DNA of 64,000 nucleotides from CAVVZJ01 sp963752755 (GTDB lineage Bacteria; Planctomycetota; Planctomycetia; Isosphaerales; Isosphaeraceae): positions 248,001 through 312,000 of the forward strand of contig CAVVZJ010000004.1 of the NCBI GenBank assembly GCA_963752755.1, given 5' to 3'. This document shows, piece by piece, positions 11,552-21,951 of the stretch. A program made the position numbers and the translations under genes. Each line of letters begins with the position of its first letter. The stretch's first letter is position 1. The notes beneath the pieces were generated by a model, which saw only the letters and a program-made list of their open reading frames with translations, was not told where the DNA came from and ran no database searches.

Positions 11552-13641
11552 TCAGGCCTTGGCGAGGGCCTTGGCCTCTTCCTGGGCCTTCTTGACGACC
11601 TCTTCCTGGAGCCGCTGTGGCAGGCGCTGGTACTTGAGGAACTCCATGGAGAAGGAGGCCTTGCCCTGGGTCATGCTGCGGAGGTCGTTGGAGTAGCCGA
11701 ACATCTCCGAGAGGGGCACCTCGGCGTAGAGGACGGTGAAGCCCTCGCGCGTCTCGCTGCCGAGGATCACGCCGCGGCGGGCGGAGACGTTGCCGGAGAC
11801 CGGGCCCTGGAACTCGGTGGGGGTCTCGACCTCGACCTTCATGATCGGCTCGAGCAGGACCGGGTCGGCCTTGCGGAAGGTCTCGCGGAAGCAGTCGCGG
11901 GCGCAGATCTGGAAGGCCATGTCGGACGAGTCGACGTCGTGGTAGGAGCCGTCCTCCAGGAGCATCTTGACGCCGATGACCTCGTAGCCGGCGAGCGGTC
12001 CCTTGTGGAGCGAGTCGCGGAAGCCCTTCTCGACGGAGGGGATGTACTCGGTGGGGATGCGGCCGCCGGTGACCTTGTTCTCGAAGACGAACGGCTCGGG
12101 GGCGTCCTCCGGCAAGGGCTCCATCTGGCCGATGATGTGGGCGTACTGGCCGGAGCCGCCGGTCTGCTTCTTGTGCTTGTAGTTGTAAGGCGTGACCTTG
12201 GTCGGCGCCTCGCGGTAGCTGACCTTGGGCATGCCGACGGAGCACTCGACCTTGTACTCGCGCTTGATCCGCTCGACGTAGATTTCCAGGTGCAGCTCGC
12301 CCATGCCGGAGATGATCGTCTCGCCGGTCTCCTTGTCCTGGTGGACGCGGAAGGTCGGGTCCTCGCGCATGAAGCGGTTCAGGGCCTTGGCGAGCTTGTC
12401 CTGGTCGGCCCGCTTGGCGGGGTTGATGGCCAGGTCGATGACCGGCTCGGGGGCGTAGATGCTCTCCAGCGAGAAGTTGATCGACTCGTCGCAGTAGGTG
12501 TCGCCGGTGGCGGGCTCGATGCCCATGACGGCGACGATGTCGCCGGCGCCGGCGGCGTCGATGTCCTCCTTGTAGTCGGCGTGGACGCGGAGGATCCGGC
12601 TGATCCGGCCCTTCTTGCGCTGGCGGCTGTTGAAGTAGAAGCTGCCCTTTTTGAGGGTGCCCTGGTAGATCCGCATGTAGGTGACCTGGCCGAACGGCTC
12701 CTCGACGAGCTTGAAGGCCATGGCGACGAGCGGGGCGTCGGGGTCGGGCGCAGGGGGACCTCGGCCATGCCGTTGTTGTTATCCTTGGCCATGACCTGGC
12801 GGTCGAGCGGGCTGGGCAGGTAGTTGGCGATGGCGTCGAGCAGGGGCTGGACGCCCTTGTTCTTGTAGGCGGAGCCCATGAGGACGGGGCAGATCTGGCT
12901 GGCGATGGTCGCCTCGCGGATCACGCGGAGGGTCAGGTCGAGGGGAACCTCCTGCTCCTCAAGCAGCAGCTCCATGATCTCGTCGGAGACCATCGAAAGG
13001 GCTTCGAGCATCCCCTGGCGGGCGCGCTCGGCGGCGTCCTTCAGCTCGGCCGGGATCGGCTCGCGTCGGACGGTCTCGCCCTTCTCGCCGTCGAAATAGA
13101 CGGCCTCACGGCTGATCAGGTCGATGACGCCCTCGAAGTTCGACTCGGCGCCGATGGGGATCTGGAGCGGGATGGCGGTCAGACCGAGCTTGCTCTCGAG
13201 CTGGGCGATCACGTTGTTGGGGTTGGCCCCGGTGCGGTCCATCTTGTTGATGAAGGCCACCCGCGGGACGTTGTACCGCTTCATCTGGCGGTCCACGGTG
13301 ATCGACTGCGATTGCACGCCGGCGACGGCGCAGAGGACCAGCACGGCGCCGTCGAGGACGCGGAGCGAGCGTTCGACCTCGACGGTGAAGTCGACGTGGC
13401 CGGGGGTGTCGATGATGTTGACCTTCTTGCCGTACCACTCGACGGTGGTGGCGGCGGAGGTGATGGTGATCCCGCGCTCCTTCTCGAGCTCCATGTGGTC
13501 CATGGTGGCTCCCTCGCCCCGGACTTCCTTGACCGTGTGGATCTTGCCGGAATAGAACAAGATGCGCTCGGTCAGCGTGGTCTTGCCCGAGTCGATGTGG
13601 GCGGAGATCCCGATGTTCCGGACGTTGCGAAGGTCTTCCAT
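11552..13641 (-). CDS. fusA: Elongation factor G (one frame break)
   Basis: EF-G translocates tRNA and mRNA through the ribosome with GTP hydrolysis. The G domain shows NIGISAHIDSGKTTLTERIL (P-loop), RGITI (switch I), DTPGHVD (G3) and NKMD (G4). Domains II-V follow, including RMEDPTF-like MREDPTFRVHQD, GMGELHLEI and a C-terminal YAEVPLSEMFGYSNDLRS. Length is about 696 residues. The frame breaks near 12752, where one C appears to be missing between AEVPLR and PDPDAPLVAM. A translation factor is unlikely to be a pseudogene unless another copy exists. Serine rather than alanine in the P-loop (HIDSGKTT) resembles the mitochondrial/spd-type EF-G1 group known from planctomycetes, which is an inference from one motif. 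The ATG at 13641 precedes MEDLRNVRNIG. Confidence 0.92.
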
Positions 13642-14113
13642 GGGAGGTTGTGTCTGGATGCGGCAGGGGTGGCTGGCCCCGGCCAAGGGGTTCGGGCGAG
13701 TCTCAGTGACAAGTCCGCGAGGGAGAAGGATCGACCCGCCGCCACGCGGTCGGGGCGAGGGTCGCCGAGGGACGATCCGCCGGGGGGCCGGCACACCGTG
13801 GGGCGGCCATACCGGGATAGCTTAGCCCAGGATGGTGTGCGGCATGTGAAGGGCCCGAGAAGGCTGGATGTCAGCAGGCGACATATCTTAACAGACCGGT
13901 GGAGCGGGTCAAGCCCACCGCCCGGGTCGGTACACCACGCCTGCAAATCTAGTACGCGGAATCGCGGCCGATGTTCGCACTTCGGCCTGATTTTCCCGGT
14001 TGGGGGGGCGTCGAGCCGGGAGCTTCGGTCGGGGGGTCGAATATTTTCGAGGAAACCTCGAAACGCTTTTCAGGTCCGAACGTCAACAAAATGACGCCCC
14101 TTCGGAGAGGGAT
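13642..14113. other. Divergent intergenic region between fusA and the S26-like gene
   Basis: It must contain the fusA promoter on the minus strand, but no convincing hexamer pair was located. No gene is supported here. Confidence 0.4.
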
Positions 14114-14143
14114 TTGACACCACCCCTCCGGCTCGGCTACCAT
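14114..14143 (+). promoter_or_regulatory. Sigma-70-like promoter upstream of the S26-like gene
   Basis: TTGACA (14114-14119) and TACCAT (14138-14143) are spaced by 18 bp, about 65 bp before the candidate start codon. Confidence 0.5.
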
Positions 14144-14206
14144 CTTTGACAACTGTCAGATCCTCCGAGTGGTTTCCGCGATGTCCGAGGACAGGGAGCG
14201 GGGCAC

Positions 14207-14961
14207 ATGGGCGGCGGACCGGGAAAGGGCCGGCGTGGGGAGGGCCGGGGCCATCGGGCGGGCCTGGGGGTCTTGCTTCCGGGCTACCCGCAATGGCGCT
14301 GGCGGCAGCGGGAACGGGCGCTGGTCCTCGGAGGCACGTTCGGCTCGGCTCTGGCTGTTGGGCTTTTTGCCTGGGGGACGCCACTGGGCTTGTCGTTGCT
14401 GGGCGTGGCGTTTTTCTGCCATGTCGCCTCGGTCGCCGACGCGATGCGGCAGGTTGCGTTTCCCGGTTTCGCGCGGGGGGTACCGACGCTCTCGACGTCG
14501 CTGGGCCTGGGTCTGGGATGCTACGGGCCATTGCTGGTTGTGGCGACGGTGGTGGCCTGGCCGGGAGCGCGCAGGGGGCGCCGGGGGAGCGATACCTGGT
14601 CAATCGCTGGGCGTATCAGGTCGAAGAGCCGGAGTCGGGCGATTGGGTTTATTATCGAACGCCGCGGTCGACGGGTTACGGTTTGGCCCGGGTGGTCGCT
14701 GGGCCGGGACAGGAGGTCGAATGGAGTGACGATCGCCTGCGAGTCGGTGGGGTGGATCTGGGCTGGTCGCCTCGGGCCGCCACGCGGGCACCCCGGGACC
14801 TCGCCTTGACGGTGCCTCCCGGCCAGTTGCTCGTGGCGCCGCCTCGGGAGTTGGCGGGAGAGGGGTCGTCGTGCGGTCTCCTGCTCTTGCCCGAGGACGC
14901 GGTGATCGGTCGGGCCTGGGCCCGGATCTATCCGATCTGGTCGCGCCAATTTCTTTTCTAA
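14207..14961 (+). CDS. Membrane protein with S26 signal-peptidase-like C-terminal domain (one frame break)
   Basis: The first part has two hydrophobic segments (ALVLGGTFGSALAVGLFAWG and GPLLVVATVVAWPG). The frame then shifts near 14580. The second frame reads RYLVNRWAYQVEEPESGDWVYYRTPRS, which matches the 'VNR-x-AY ... P-x-x-GD-VV' region of type I signal peptidases, and ends with GLLLLPEDAVIGRAWARIYPIWSR, resembling the S26 C-terminal 'GR' segment. The catalytic Ser and Lys are not clearly placed, so enzymatic activity is doubtful. The start is uncertain: ATG 14207 is in frame with the membrane segments, but ATG 14181 in another frame would suit the promoter if a further indel exists. The function is not assigned beyond the fold. 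Confidence 0.5.
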
Positions 14962-15123
14962 GGCAATCATTGGCCTGGAGATTCGACACGGACGACGGAT
15001 CTTGCGGGTGGAAGGGCCGAGGAGATCCGGGATTCCGAGATGAGCCCCCTGACGATCGACGGCCCGGTCGGTTAAGATAAGGGCTGTGGTCCGAGGCTGT
15101 TGGTTCCGGGGATCAGACGCGGC

Positions 15124-15624
15124 ATGGAACGGCTCTGGGCGCCGTGGCGGGCGCAATATATCAAGGAATCCTCGGGTCAAACCGAGACGGGCGACGCCTG
15201 CTTCCTCTGCCGCGGCCTGGCCGGGCCAGACGATCGGGAGAACCTGCTCGTCTGGCGACGACCGGCCTCGGCGGTCTTCCTCAATCGCTATCCGTACAAC
15301 AACGGCCATCTGCTGGTGGCGCCGACGACGCATCGAGGGTCGCTGGGAGAGCTGGAAGGTCCCGATCTGGTCGAGCCGCTGGAGACGGTCCGGCTCTGTG
15401 TGGCCATCCTCGATCGGATTTTGCGACCGCAGGGGTACAACATCGGCCTCAACCTCGGTCGCTCGGCCGGGGCTGGTTTGCCAGGCCACCTGCACTGGCA
15501 CATTGTTCCGCGCTGGGATGGCGACACCAATTTCATGCCGGTGCTTGGCGACACGAAGGTGATCGTCGAGAGCCTCTTGGACTTTTACGATCGTTTTTCG
15601 GATGAAGTCTCCCGTGACCAGTGA
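15124..15624 (+). CDS. HIT-family nucleotide hydrolase/phosphorylase
   Basis: About 166 residues starting MERLWAPWRAQYI, the usual opening of the AP4A phosphorylase-like HIT subgroup. A CxxC pair (CFLC) marks its zinc site. The histidine triad is HLHWHIVPR near residue 125, with the catalytic middle His. NRYPYNNGHLLVAP is the conserved strand before it. The family cleaves or phosphorolyses dinucleoside polyphosphates or AMP conjugates. Homology begins at ATG 15124, although the frame is open from 15100. It is followed after 211 bp by the PIN/TRAM gene on the same strand. Confidence 0.87.
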   Translation: MERLWAPWRAQYIKESSGQTETGDACFLCRGLAGPDDRENLLVWRRPASAVFLNRYPYNNGHLLVAPTTHRGSLGELEGPDLVEPLETVRLCVAILDRILRPQGYNIGLNLGRSAGAGLPGHLHWHIVPRWDGDTNFMPVLGDTKVIVESLLDFYDRFSDEVSRDQ

Positions 15625-15835
15625 TTCTGCTGGCGGACCAGATTGTCTGGTCGGTCGATCGCCGTCCTTTGATGGTCGAGATCGGTTTGCGGTGGGCTGG
15701 TTCCTGCCGGGTCGCCCTGGGCGCGTTGCCGGCGGGACGGTGTTCCAAAGCTCAAGAAAGAACGGCTAACTTGTCTTTATTCATGATGAGGTCGAGGCGT
15801 TCGCGACGTCTCGGCCCAGGCCGCGGAGGTTCGCC

Positions 15836-16936
15836 ATGTTAATGTCGATGATCCGGGCGATCTTCATTCTGGTCGTCGCGGGCCTGGCGGCTCGGATGGC
15901 GAAGCTGGTCGGCGGCAGCAACGTGCTGAATCCGGCGCTGACGTTCGTCGGCATCATGGTGGCGGCGATCGTGGTGGTGGTCATCGACCTGATGACCCCT
16001 CGCAAGAAGATCCAGACGATCTCGGCTGTCTATTTTGGCCTGATCGTCGGCCTGATCCTCAGCAACCTGCTGCAGACGGCCATCGAGCCGACGCTGCAAC
16101 TGCTGGAAAGCCCGAACTCCTCGCCCGAGATCCGTCCGGCCGTGATCGGGCTTTTGACCGTGGCGATCTGCTACGTCTGCGTCAGTCTCCTGCTCCAGAC
16201 GAAGGATGATTTCCGGTTCATCATTCCCTACATGGAGTTTTCGAAGGAGATCAAGGGCTCACACCCCCTTGTTCTGGATACCTCGGTCGTGATCGACGGC
16301 CGGATTGCCGACGTGGCCGACGCGAGGATCATCGATCAGCCGATGGTCGTGCCGCGGTTCGTGCTGCAGGAGTTGCAGTCGATTGCCGACAGCTCGGACA
16401 AGCTCCGGCGCAATCGGGGCCGACGGGGCCTGGACATCCTCAACCGGCTCCAGAAGGCTCCGGGTATCGAGGTGAAGATCCATGAGGGCGAGATCCCCGA
16501 GCTGGCCGGGATTCGCGAGGTCGATCAGCGGCTGGTGGTTCTGGCGAAGCACCTCGGTGGCAAGGTCGTGACGAATGATTACAACCTGAACAAGGTGGCA
16601 AAGCTCCAGGGGGTCGAGGTGATCAACCTCAACGAGCTGGCCAACGCCCTCAAGCCGATCGTCCTGCCTGGCGAGAACCTCGGCGTCAAGCTGATCAAGC
16701 GCGGGGAGGAACCGGGGCAGGGGGTTGGCTACCTGGACGACGGTACGATGGTTGTCGTCGAGCAGGGGGTCCACCACCTGGGGGAAATGGTCCGGATGAT
16801 CGTGACGAGCGTGCTCCAGACGAGCGCTGGCCGGATGATCTTCGGCCGACTGGATGGTCTCCCGGGAATTGGCCCGGGTCGGCCGCCGCAGCCGGGGAAC
16901 CTGGACCGCTCGGGACAGGATCAGCGGGCCGGTTAA
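15836..16936 (+). CDS. PIN/TRAM domain membrane protein (YacL type)
   Basis: A 366-residue protein with four predicted membrane segments in the first 125 residues (AIFILVVAGLAARM, FVGIMVAAIVVVVIDL, YFGLIVGLILSNLL, VIGLLTVAICYVCVSLLL). A PIN nuclease domain follows (HPLVLDTSVVIDGRIADVA and VVTNDYNLNKVA carry the acidic metal ligands), then a TRAM RNA-binding domain (GVGYLDDGTMVVVEQG). This architecture is that of YacL-like putative membrane-tethered RNases. GGAGG lies eight bases before the ATG. The last 40 residues are Gly/Pro-rich and divergent. Confidence 0.9.
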   Translation: MLMSMIRAIFILVVAGLAARMAKLVGGSNVLNPALTFVGIMVAAIVVVVIDLMTPRKKIQTISAVYFGLIVGLILSNLLQTAIEPTLQLLESPNSSPEIRPAVIGLLTVAICYVCVSLLLQTKDDFRFIIPYMEFSKEIKGSHPLVLDTSVVIDGRIADVADARIIDQPMVVPRFVLQELQSIADSSDKLRRNRGRRGLDILNRLQKAPGIEVKIHEGEIPELAGIREVDQRLVVLAKHLGGKVVTNDYNLNKVAKLQGVEVINLNELANALKPIVLPGENLGVKLIKRGEEPGQGVGYLDDGTMVVVEQGVHHLGEMVRMIVTSVLQTSAGRMIFGRLDGLPGIGPGRPPQPGNLDRSGQDQRAG

Positions 16937-17126
16937 GACCCCTCCCGGCCGGGTCCATCCCCGGCGACGGGTCCGACCGGCGCAATCGGCCAGGTTTTTT
17001 CCGAACCCGGCGGGCGTCGCGAGTCGATACCCAATGCTGCCACCGTGACGTCGGGCCGAATCGAACGAGACCACCTGGAAGCTAGCACCGCGGGCTCGGA
17101 TTCCCGTCCGGATCTGGATAAAACGC

Positions 17127-17173
17127 AACGGGGGCCGACGCCTCGGGTCCAAAGCCCGGCGTCGGCCCCCGTT
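17127..17173. terminator. Perfect 16-bp stem terminator between convergent genes
   Basis: Arms 17127-17142 (AACGGGGGCCGACGCC) and 17158-17173 are exact inverses around a 15-base loop. It lies between the 3' ends of the PIN/TRAM and peptidylprolyl isomerase genes and can act in both directions. Confidence 0.8.
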
Positions 17174-17222
17174 CGGCAGCTCCGAGGAGCCGCAGCCGGT
17201 CTGAGCCGGCCGCGGGAGCGTC

Positions 17223-18539
17223 TCACTTCTGGGGGGCGGGGGCGTTCTTGGTCCGGTTCTCGATCGACTTCTGGATCAGGGCCTTGGCCTTCACGTCCTC
17301 GGGCGAGAGGCCGACCGGCGGATCATTGGACTTGGGAACGCTTGTGGCGGTGTTCGCTGCCGCCTGAGCGGCAGGGGTGGGCTGCTCGCCGCGCTGGCTC
17401 ATCAACTTGACCTGACCGTCCAGCTTCTCGGCGGCCTGCTGGATCTCCTCCTTGCTGGCAGTCTTCACCGTGCCGGTCAGCTTGTTCTCGATCTGGGCGG
17501 AGGCGATCATGTCGGAATAGATCGCCTCCATGTGTTGCTGGACCTTCGAATCGAAGATTGCCTGTCGCATCGCGTTGAGCTTATCGGGGTCCTTCTTGTC
17601 GTAGGGCCGAGTGGGAATCAGGCCCTCGCGCTTGACGATCAGCCAGGCGTCATCGGTGACCTGGATCGGACCGGTGAAGTCGCCGTCCTTGGGCTTGTGC
17701 GCCTCGTCCTTGTCCTCCGGGTCACCATCGACGAGCTGGAGGAAGATCTTGTCGGTGACCTCACGCGGGTAGGCGTGTCGCTGGAGCGGGCCGTTGATCG
17801 GCTTGCCGCCGGAGGCGCGGGTGGAGGTGTCGATCGAGCGCGGGTCGTTCATCGCGACGTGCTCGAAGGAGCCGGGATTCTTCTTCAGCTCTTCCCAGAC
17901 CTGCCGGGCGTGGTCGGCCGTGCGGGTCATGATGAGCCGATAGACAATCTTCTCGCCGAACTCGGCCTCGAACGCCTCGGTGATGTCCTGCTCGGTGATC
18001 TGGACCCGCGGGGCGGCGAGCTTGCGGAGCGCCAGGGCCGGGTAGATGATGTCGTGGGCGTACTGGGCCGGGCTGATGTTCCGTTCTTTGGACAAGGTCT
18101 TGAGCCACTGCTCGCGGGTGATGCCGGCCACTGACTGGGCGATGCGGTCGATCTCGGCGTCGATCTCGGCGGCGGTGACCTCCATCTTGTTCTTGCGCAT
18201 CGTCTGCTCGATGAGCCGGCGAGCGATCATCGTTTCGAGGATCTCCTCACCTTTGCGGACGACGCACTCGTCGGCGAGTTGCTGGCGATTGATGACCTCG
18301 CCGTTGACGACCGCCACGGGGTCGGTCGGTCGGACGGGCACCCGCACCATCTTGACGATCGGCTGCGCCGGCTGTCCGGCGGCGGCCGGTGGCGCGACGT
18401 TGGCCCGTCCCGGTTGCTGGGGTGCCGCGGCCCGTCGGATGGCCTGAGCGGGTGCGATCGTGGTCATTCCGAGCAACCCGGCCAGGGCCAGGCCGCCCCA
18501 CAGGCGAATCTTGGCTCGTTCCCGATCCTTGGCGAGCAT
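17223..18539 (-). CDS. Exported SurA/PpiC-type peptidylprolyl isomerase
   Basis: About 438 residues. The signal peptide is MLAKDRERAKIRLWGGLALAGLLG followed by an Ala-rich cleavage region. The N-terminal SurA-like chaperone domain includes VAVVNGEVINRQQLADECV. A parvulin-like region follows (IVYRLIMTRTADHARQVWEEL, then SFEHVAMNDPRSIDTSTRASGGKPI), matching the PpiC 'I ... A ... F ... A ... DPS ... GG' pattern. It probably folds or escorts envelope proteins in the periplasm. AAGGAGG precedes the ATG. The C-terminal 110 residues are charged and Ala-rich and not assigned. Confidence 0.85.
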   Translation of the reverse strand: MLAKDRERAKIRLWGGLALAGLLGMTTIAPAQAIRRAAAPQQPGRANVAPPAAAGQPAQPIVKMVRVPVRPTDPVAVVNGEVINRQQLADECVVRKGEEILETMIARRLIEQTMRKNKMEVTAAEIDAEIDRIAQSVAGITREQWLKTLSKERNISPAQYAHDIIYPALALRKLAAPRVQITEQDITEAFEAEFGEKIVYRLIMTRTADHARQVWEELKKNPGSFEHVAMNDPRSIDTSTRASGGKPINGPLQRHAYPREVTDKIFLQLVDGDPEDKDEAHKPKDGDFTGPIQVTDDAWLIVKREGLIPTRPYDKKDPDKLNAMRQAIFDSKVQQHMEAIYSDMIASAQIENKLTGTVKTASKEEIQQAAEKLDGQVKLMSQRGEQPTPAAQAAANTATSVPKSNDPPVGLSPEDVKAKALIQKSIENRTKNAPAPQK

Positions 18540-18827
18540 GGCGTCGCTCCTCCTTGCGCTGGGCTCCGCTTGTGCCGGCGACGATTCCCTCAAGTCCCGG
18601 CGCGAATCGGTCGAGACTCTAGGCCCGGCTCGAAAATTGGTCAACATCAATCGAGGAGTTTGGGATTCGCGAGGCCCGCTCGGGACGGACCTTCGTCCGC
18701 GATCCGACCTGACCCACTCGACGGCGCCATCTGATACGATGATCGCCCGGTGACCCGGCCGCCCTCCGAAGCGGAGCGGCGGACCGGCGGTCTGCGATGC
18801 AACCCGCAAGCTCTGGGGAGGGGTCTG

Positions 18828-20572
18828 ATGTCGCGTCGGCGAGACTGGTCGTGCCTGGTCATGCTGCTGATTCCGCTGTTCCCCGCGACCGTCCAGGCGG
18901 AGGTGTTCGAGAGACAGGTCGTCGTTTCCCAGGAATCCCACGCCTCGGACATCGGCCTCGCGGCGCTTCGAGAGGGGGGCAATGCCGTGGATGCGGCGAT
19001 CGCGACGGCCTTCGCGCTGGCGGTCACGCACCCGGCGGCGGGCAACCTCGGGGGCGGCGGCTTCCTCGTCGCCTTCCTGGCCGATCGCCGCGAGGTCGTC
19101 ACCTTCGACTTCCGCGAGACGGCGCCGGCGGCCTCGAACGAGCGGATGTACCTCGGCCCCGACGGCAAGCTTGCTGCCCCACCACCGCGCTGGCCCCCGG
19201 GCCGCGGGTGTGCCGGGGACCGTTCGCGGCCTCGGCCTGGCCCATGAGCAATACGGTAAGCGGCCCTGGGCCGACCTGGTCCGGCCCGCGGCCGCGCCTC
19301 GCTCGTGAGGGCTTCCCCGTCTCCGACACTCTGGCCCGTTCGCTCAATTCGCAGCTTTTCCACGATGCGGCCCGGCCCGATGTCGTCGAGGACCTCGGCC
19401 GCGAGCCCGACCGCCTGGCGGACTTCGCCGCCTCTGTCGCCGCCTTCCGCAAGGCCGACGGCTCGCCCTGGAACGTCGGTGACCGCCTGGTCCAGCCTGA
19501 CCTGGCCGCGACGCTCGACCGGATCGCCGTCGCAAGGTCCCGACGAGTTCTACAGAGGCCGCACCGCCGACCTGATCGCCGCCTACATGGCCCGCGATGG
19601 CGGCCTCATCACCCGCGACGACCTCGCCGCCTACCGTGCCCATGAGCGCCCTCCCGTTTGTACGACCTACCGCGGCTTCGACGTGTACGGCATCGGCCCG
19701 CCCTCGTCCGGTGGGATCACCCTGATCACGATGCTGAACATCCTCGAACCCTTCGAACTCCGCGACGACGGCCCGGCCAGCGGCCGAACGCTCCATCGCG
19801 TCACCGAGGCGATGCGAAGGGCGTACTTCGTCCGTGCCACCGAGCTGGCCGACCCCGATTTCGTCGACGATCCCCGTCGAGAAGCTCACCTCCAAGGAAT
19901 TCGCCCGCAACCTCGCGTCGACCATCGACGGCCGCGCCACGCCCAGCGCCGACCTCGCCGACTTCCCGATCCTGCCCGCCGAGGGCGCCGACACGACCCA
20001 TCTCTCCACGCTCGACGCCGACGGCAACGCCGTGGCCCTGACCTACACCCTGGAACAGGGCTACGGCTCCAAGGCGGTCGTGCCCGGAGCGGGCTTCCTG
20101 CTGAATAACGAGATGGGCGACTTCAACTTGATCCCCGGCCGCACCGACGTGACCGGGCGGATCGGCACGAAGCCGAACCTGATCGCCCCCGGCAAGCGGA
20201 TGCTCAGCTCGCAGACGCCGACGATCGTGCTCCGAGGAAGGTCGCGTCCATCTCGTCACCGGCTCTCCGGGCGGCCGGACGATCCCCAATACGGTGCTCT
20301 GGGTGGTGCTCAACGTGCTCGAATTCGGCCGCGAACCCTCGGCCGCGGTGAAGGCCGCTCGGACGCACCACGCCTGGTTTCCCGATCTGCTCACGCTCGA
20401 AGGTCGGGAATGGGATGACTCGGTCATCGAGGACCTGAAGTCGCGCGGTCACCGGCTTCGCTTCGGCGGGCTCCAGGGCGACGCCCACACGATCGTTGTG
20501 GAACCCGGAACCGGCCGGATTCACGGCGTGGCCGACCCCCGGCGGCGCACCTCGAAGGCGTCGGGAGACTGA
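18828..20572 (+). pseudogene. Exported gamma-glutamyltransferase with about five frame breaks
   Basis: GGT cleaves gamma-glutamyl bonds of glutathione in the periplasm and matures by autocleavage. The first frame has a signal peptide (LVMLLIPLFPATVQA) followed by ASDIGLAALREGGNAVDAAIA and GGGGFLVAFLADRREVVTFDFRETAP. The family sequence then continues in other frames: AGVPGTVRGLGLAHEQYGK (about 19200), REGFPVSD (about 19310), PDEFYRGRTADLIAAYM (about 19550), then KLTSKEFA and DTTHLSTLDADGNAVALTYT, which carries the catalytic Thr of the conserved TTH motif (from about 19875), and finally VLWVVLNVLEFG (about 20250). Removing single bases would restore about 575 residues. The number of breaks suggests a pseudogene or locally poor sequence. 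GGGGAGGGG lies before the start. Confidence 0.75.
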
Positions 20573-20809
20573 TATAGGCAAGGTTTTCCGGCCCAGCACG
20601 GCCCTCCAGACGCCCAGAGGGTCAAAAAACCCGGAAAAAAGCCGGGGAAGTCGGCAATTCCGCTGGAAAACCCCGAGTTTTCCTGTATGTTTCACACGGA
20701 TTAGCCGATCTGGTTCGGCAGGAACCTCGGCCGTCGGCCTCAGCGTGGGGTCCGGGCCGTTGGATTCGCTGAGGGCCGACCTCAGTTCCGAGGAGGGAAA
20801 GACCCACCC

Positions 20810-21160
20810 ATGGCCAAGAAAGCCGCTCCCAAGGCCGCCGAAGCCACCAAGGCGGCCGCCAAGCCGATGACCAAGGCCGACGTCTATGCGACCCTGGCCG
20901 AGAAGACCCAGCTCAGCAAGAAGGAAGTAGCCGGCGTCTTCGAGACGCTCGGCGAACTGGTCAAGCGCGAGCTGGGCAAGAAGGGCGCCGGCCAGTTCGT
21001 GATCCCGGGCCTCATCAAGCTTCAGGTGACCCGCAAGCCCGCCACCAAGGCCAAGCAGGGAATCAATCCCTTCACCAAGCAGCCGATGACCATCAAGGCC
21101 AAGCCTGCCCGCAACGTCATCAAGGCCCGGCCGCTGAAGCCGCTGAAGGAGTCGGTCTGA
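20810..21160 (+). CDS. HU/IHF-family DNA-binding protein with Lys/Ala-rich N-terminal arm
   Basis: A 116-residue histone-like protein. The N-terminal 20 residues (MAKKAAPKAAEATKAAAKPM) form a basic AK-rich arm absent from ordinary HU. The HU fold follows: MTKADVYATLAEKTQLSKKEV for the dimerisation helices, then GQFVIPGLIKLQVTRKPATKA for the DNA-binding strands, and NPFTKQPMTIKAKPARNVIKARP for the C-terminal strand and helix. It probably compacts or bends DNA in the nucleoid. GAGGAGGG lies 14 bases before the ATG. Confidence 0.9.
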   Translation: MAKKAAPKAAEATKAAAKPMTKADVYATLAEKTQLSKKEVAGVFETLGELVKRELGKKGAGQFVIPGLIKLQVTRKPATKAKQGINPFTKQPMTIKAKPARNVIKARPLKPLKESV

Positions 21161-21264
21161 CCCGTCGCCGACCTCCTCGATCTTCGGGGGCCCGGACCCG
21201 CGGATGGCCCGGTGCCCCCGTCGCCTTCGATGCAGCCCGTCCTGTCCCCATCGGGAATTTGAGC

Positions 21265-21642
21265 ATGCCCACTCCGACCTCCACCCCCAGCGCGACCGGC
21301 TACCTGGTGCGCCGAGCGAGCGAAGCCCCGGTGGTCCCCTGCCCCTGTGGCGAGAGCACACGCCTGCTCACCCGCGACGACGGCCCGCAGGCCAACTTCC
21401 ACATCACCTTCATCCGCGACTCGATCAAGCATTACCATAAGGAATGCACCGAACTTTACTACATCCTCGAAGGCAACGGGGAGATGGAGCTGGGCGACGA
21501 CATCATCCCGGTCGAACCCGGAATGTTGATCCGGATCGAACCGAACACCCCTCACCGGCTTCGAAGTGCCCTCGGCGTCCGCACCCTCGTCATCGGAACC
21601 CCGGCTCTCCTTCCCGAGGACGAACACTTCGTCGAAGATTAA
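21265..21642 (+). CDS. Single-domain cupin protein
   Basis: 125 residues with one double-stranded beta-helix. Motif 1 is KHYHKECTELYYILEGNGEMEL and motif 2 is PGMLIRIEPNTPHRLRS, giving a His/Glu metal site. This layout is seen in small sugar-phosphate or mannose-6-phosphate isomerase-like cupins and in binding proteins. A cysteine pair (PCPCG) near residue 27 is unusual. The substrate is unknown. The ATG at 21265 is preferred over the in-frame TTG two codons upstream. Confidence 0.75.
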   Translation: MPTPTSTPSATGYLVRRASEAPVVPCPCGESTRLLTRDDGPQANFHITFIRDSIKHYHKECTELYYILEGNGEMELGDDIIPVEPGMLIRIEPNTPHRLRSALGVRTLVIGTPALLPEDEHFVED

Positions 21643-21951
21643 CCCTTCTCACCCCGATCGCGTCGCAAACTCCGGCTCCCGGCCCGGAGGCCAGGCCGGT
21701 CCGATCATGCCGACATGTTAACGTTCGCCTCCGCTGAGCCTTCCGAGGTTTGCCTGACCTGAAGGCTCGGACCATATGCCCGGCTCCGCTCGATGGCGAC
21801 GTTTCGATCAACCTCGCACCATCATCCTGCACCTCCCTGGGCACGCGACGTCCCCTCTCCGCCCACCAGTCCGGCTCTCCTGGCCCATCCGCGAACCCCC
21901 GGCCGTTGCGACCGCTCACAGGAAGAGGCGTCACGCAGAAGCGTTCTCGTA
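21643..21951. other. Intergenic region before the tRNA-Leu locus
   Basis: No gene, hairpin or repeat is supported here. Overlapping open frames are compositional. Confidence 0.4.
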
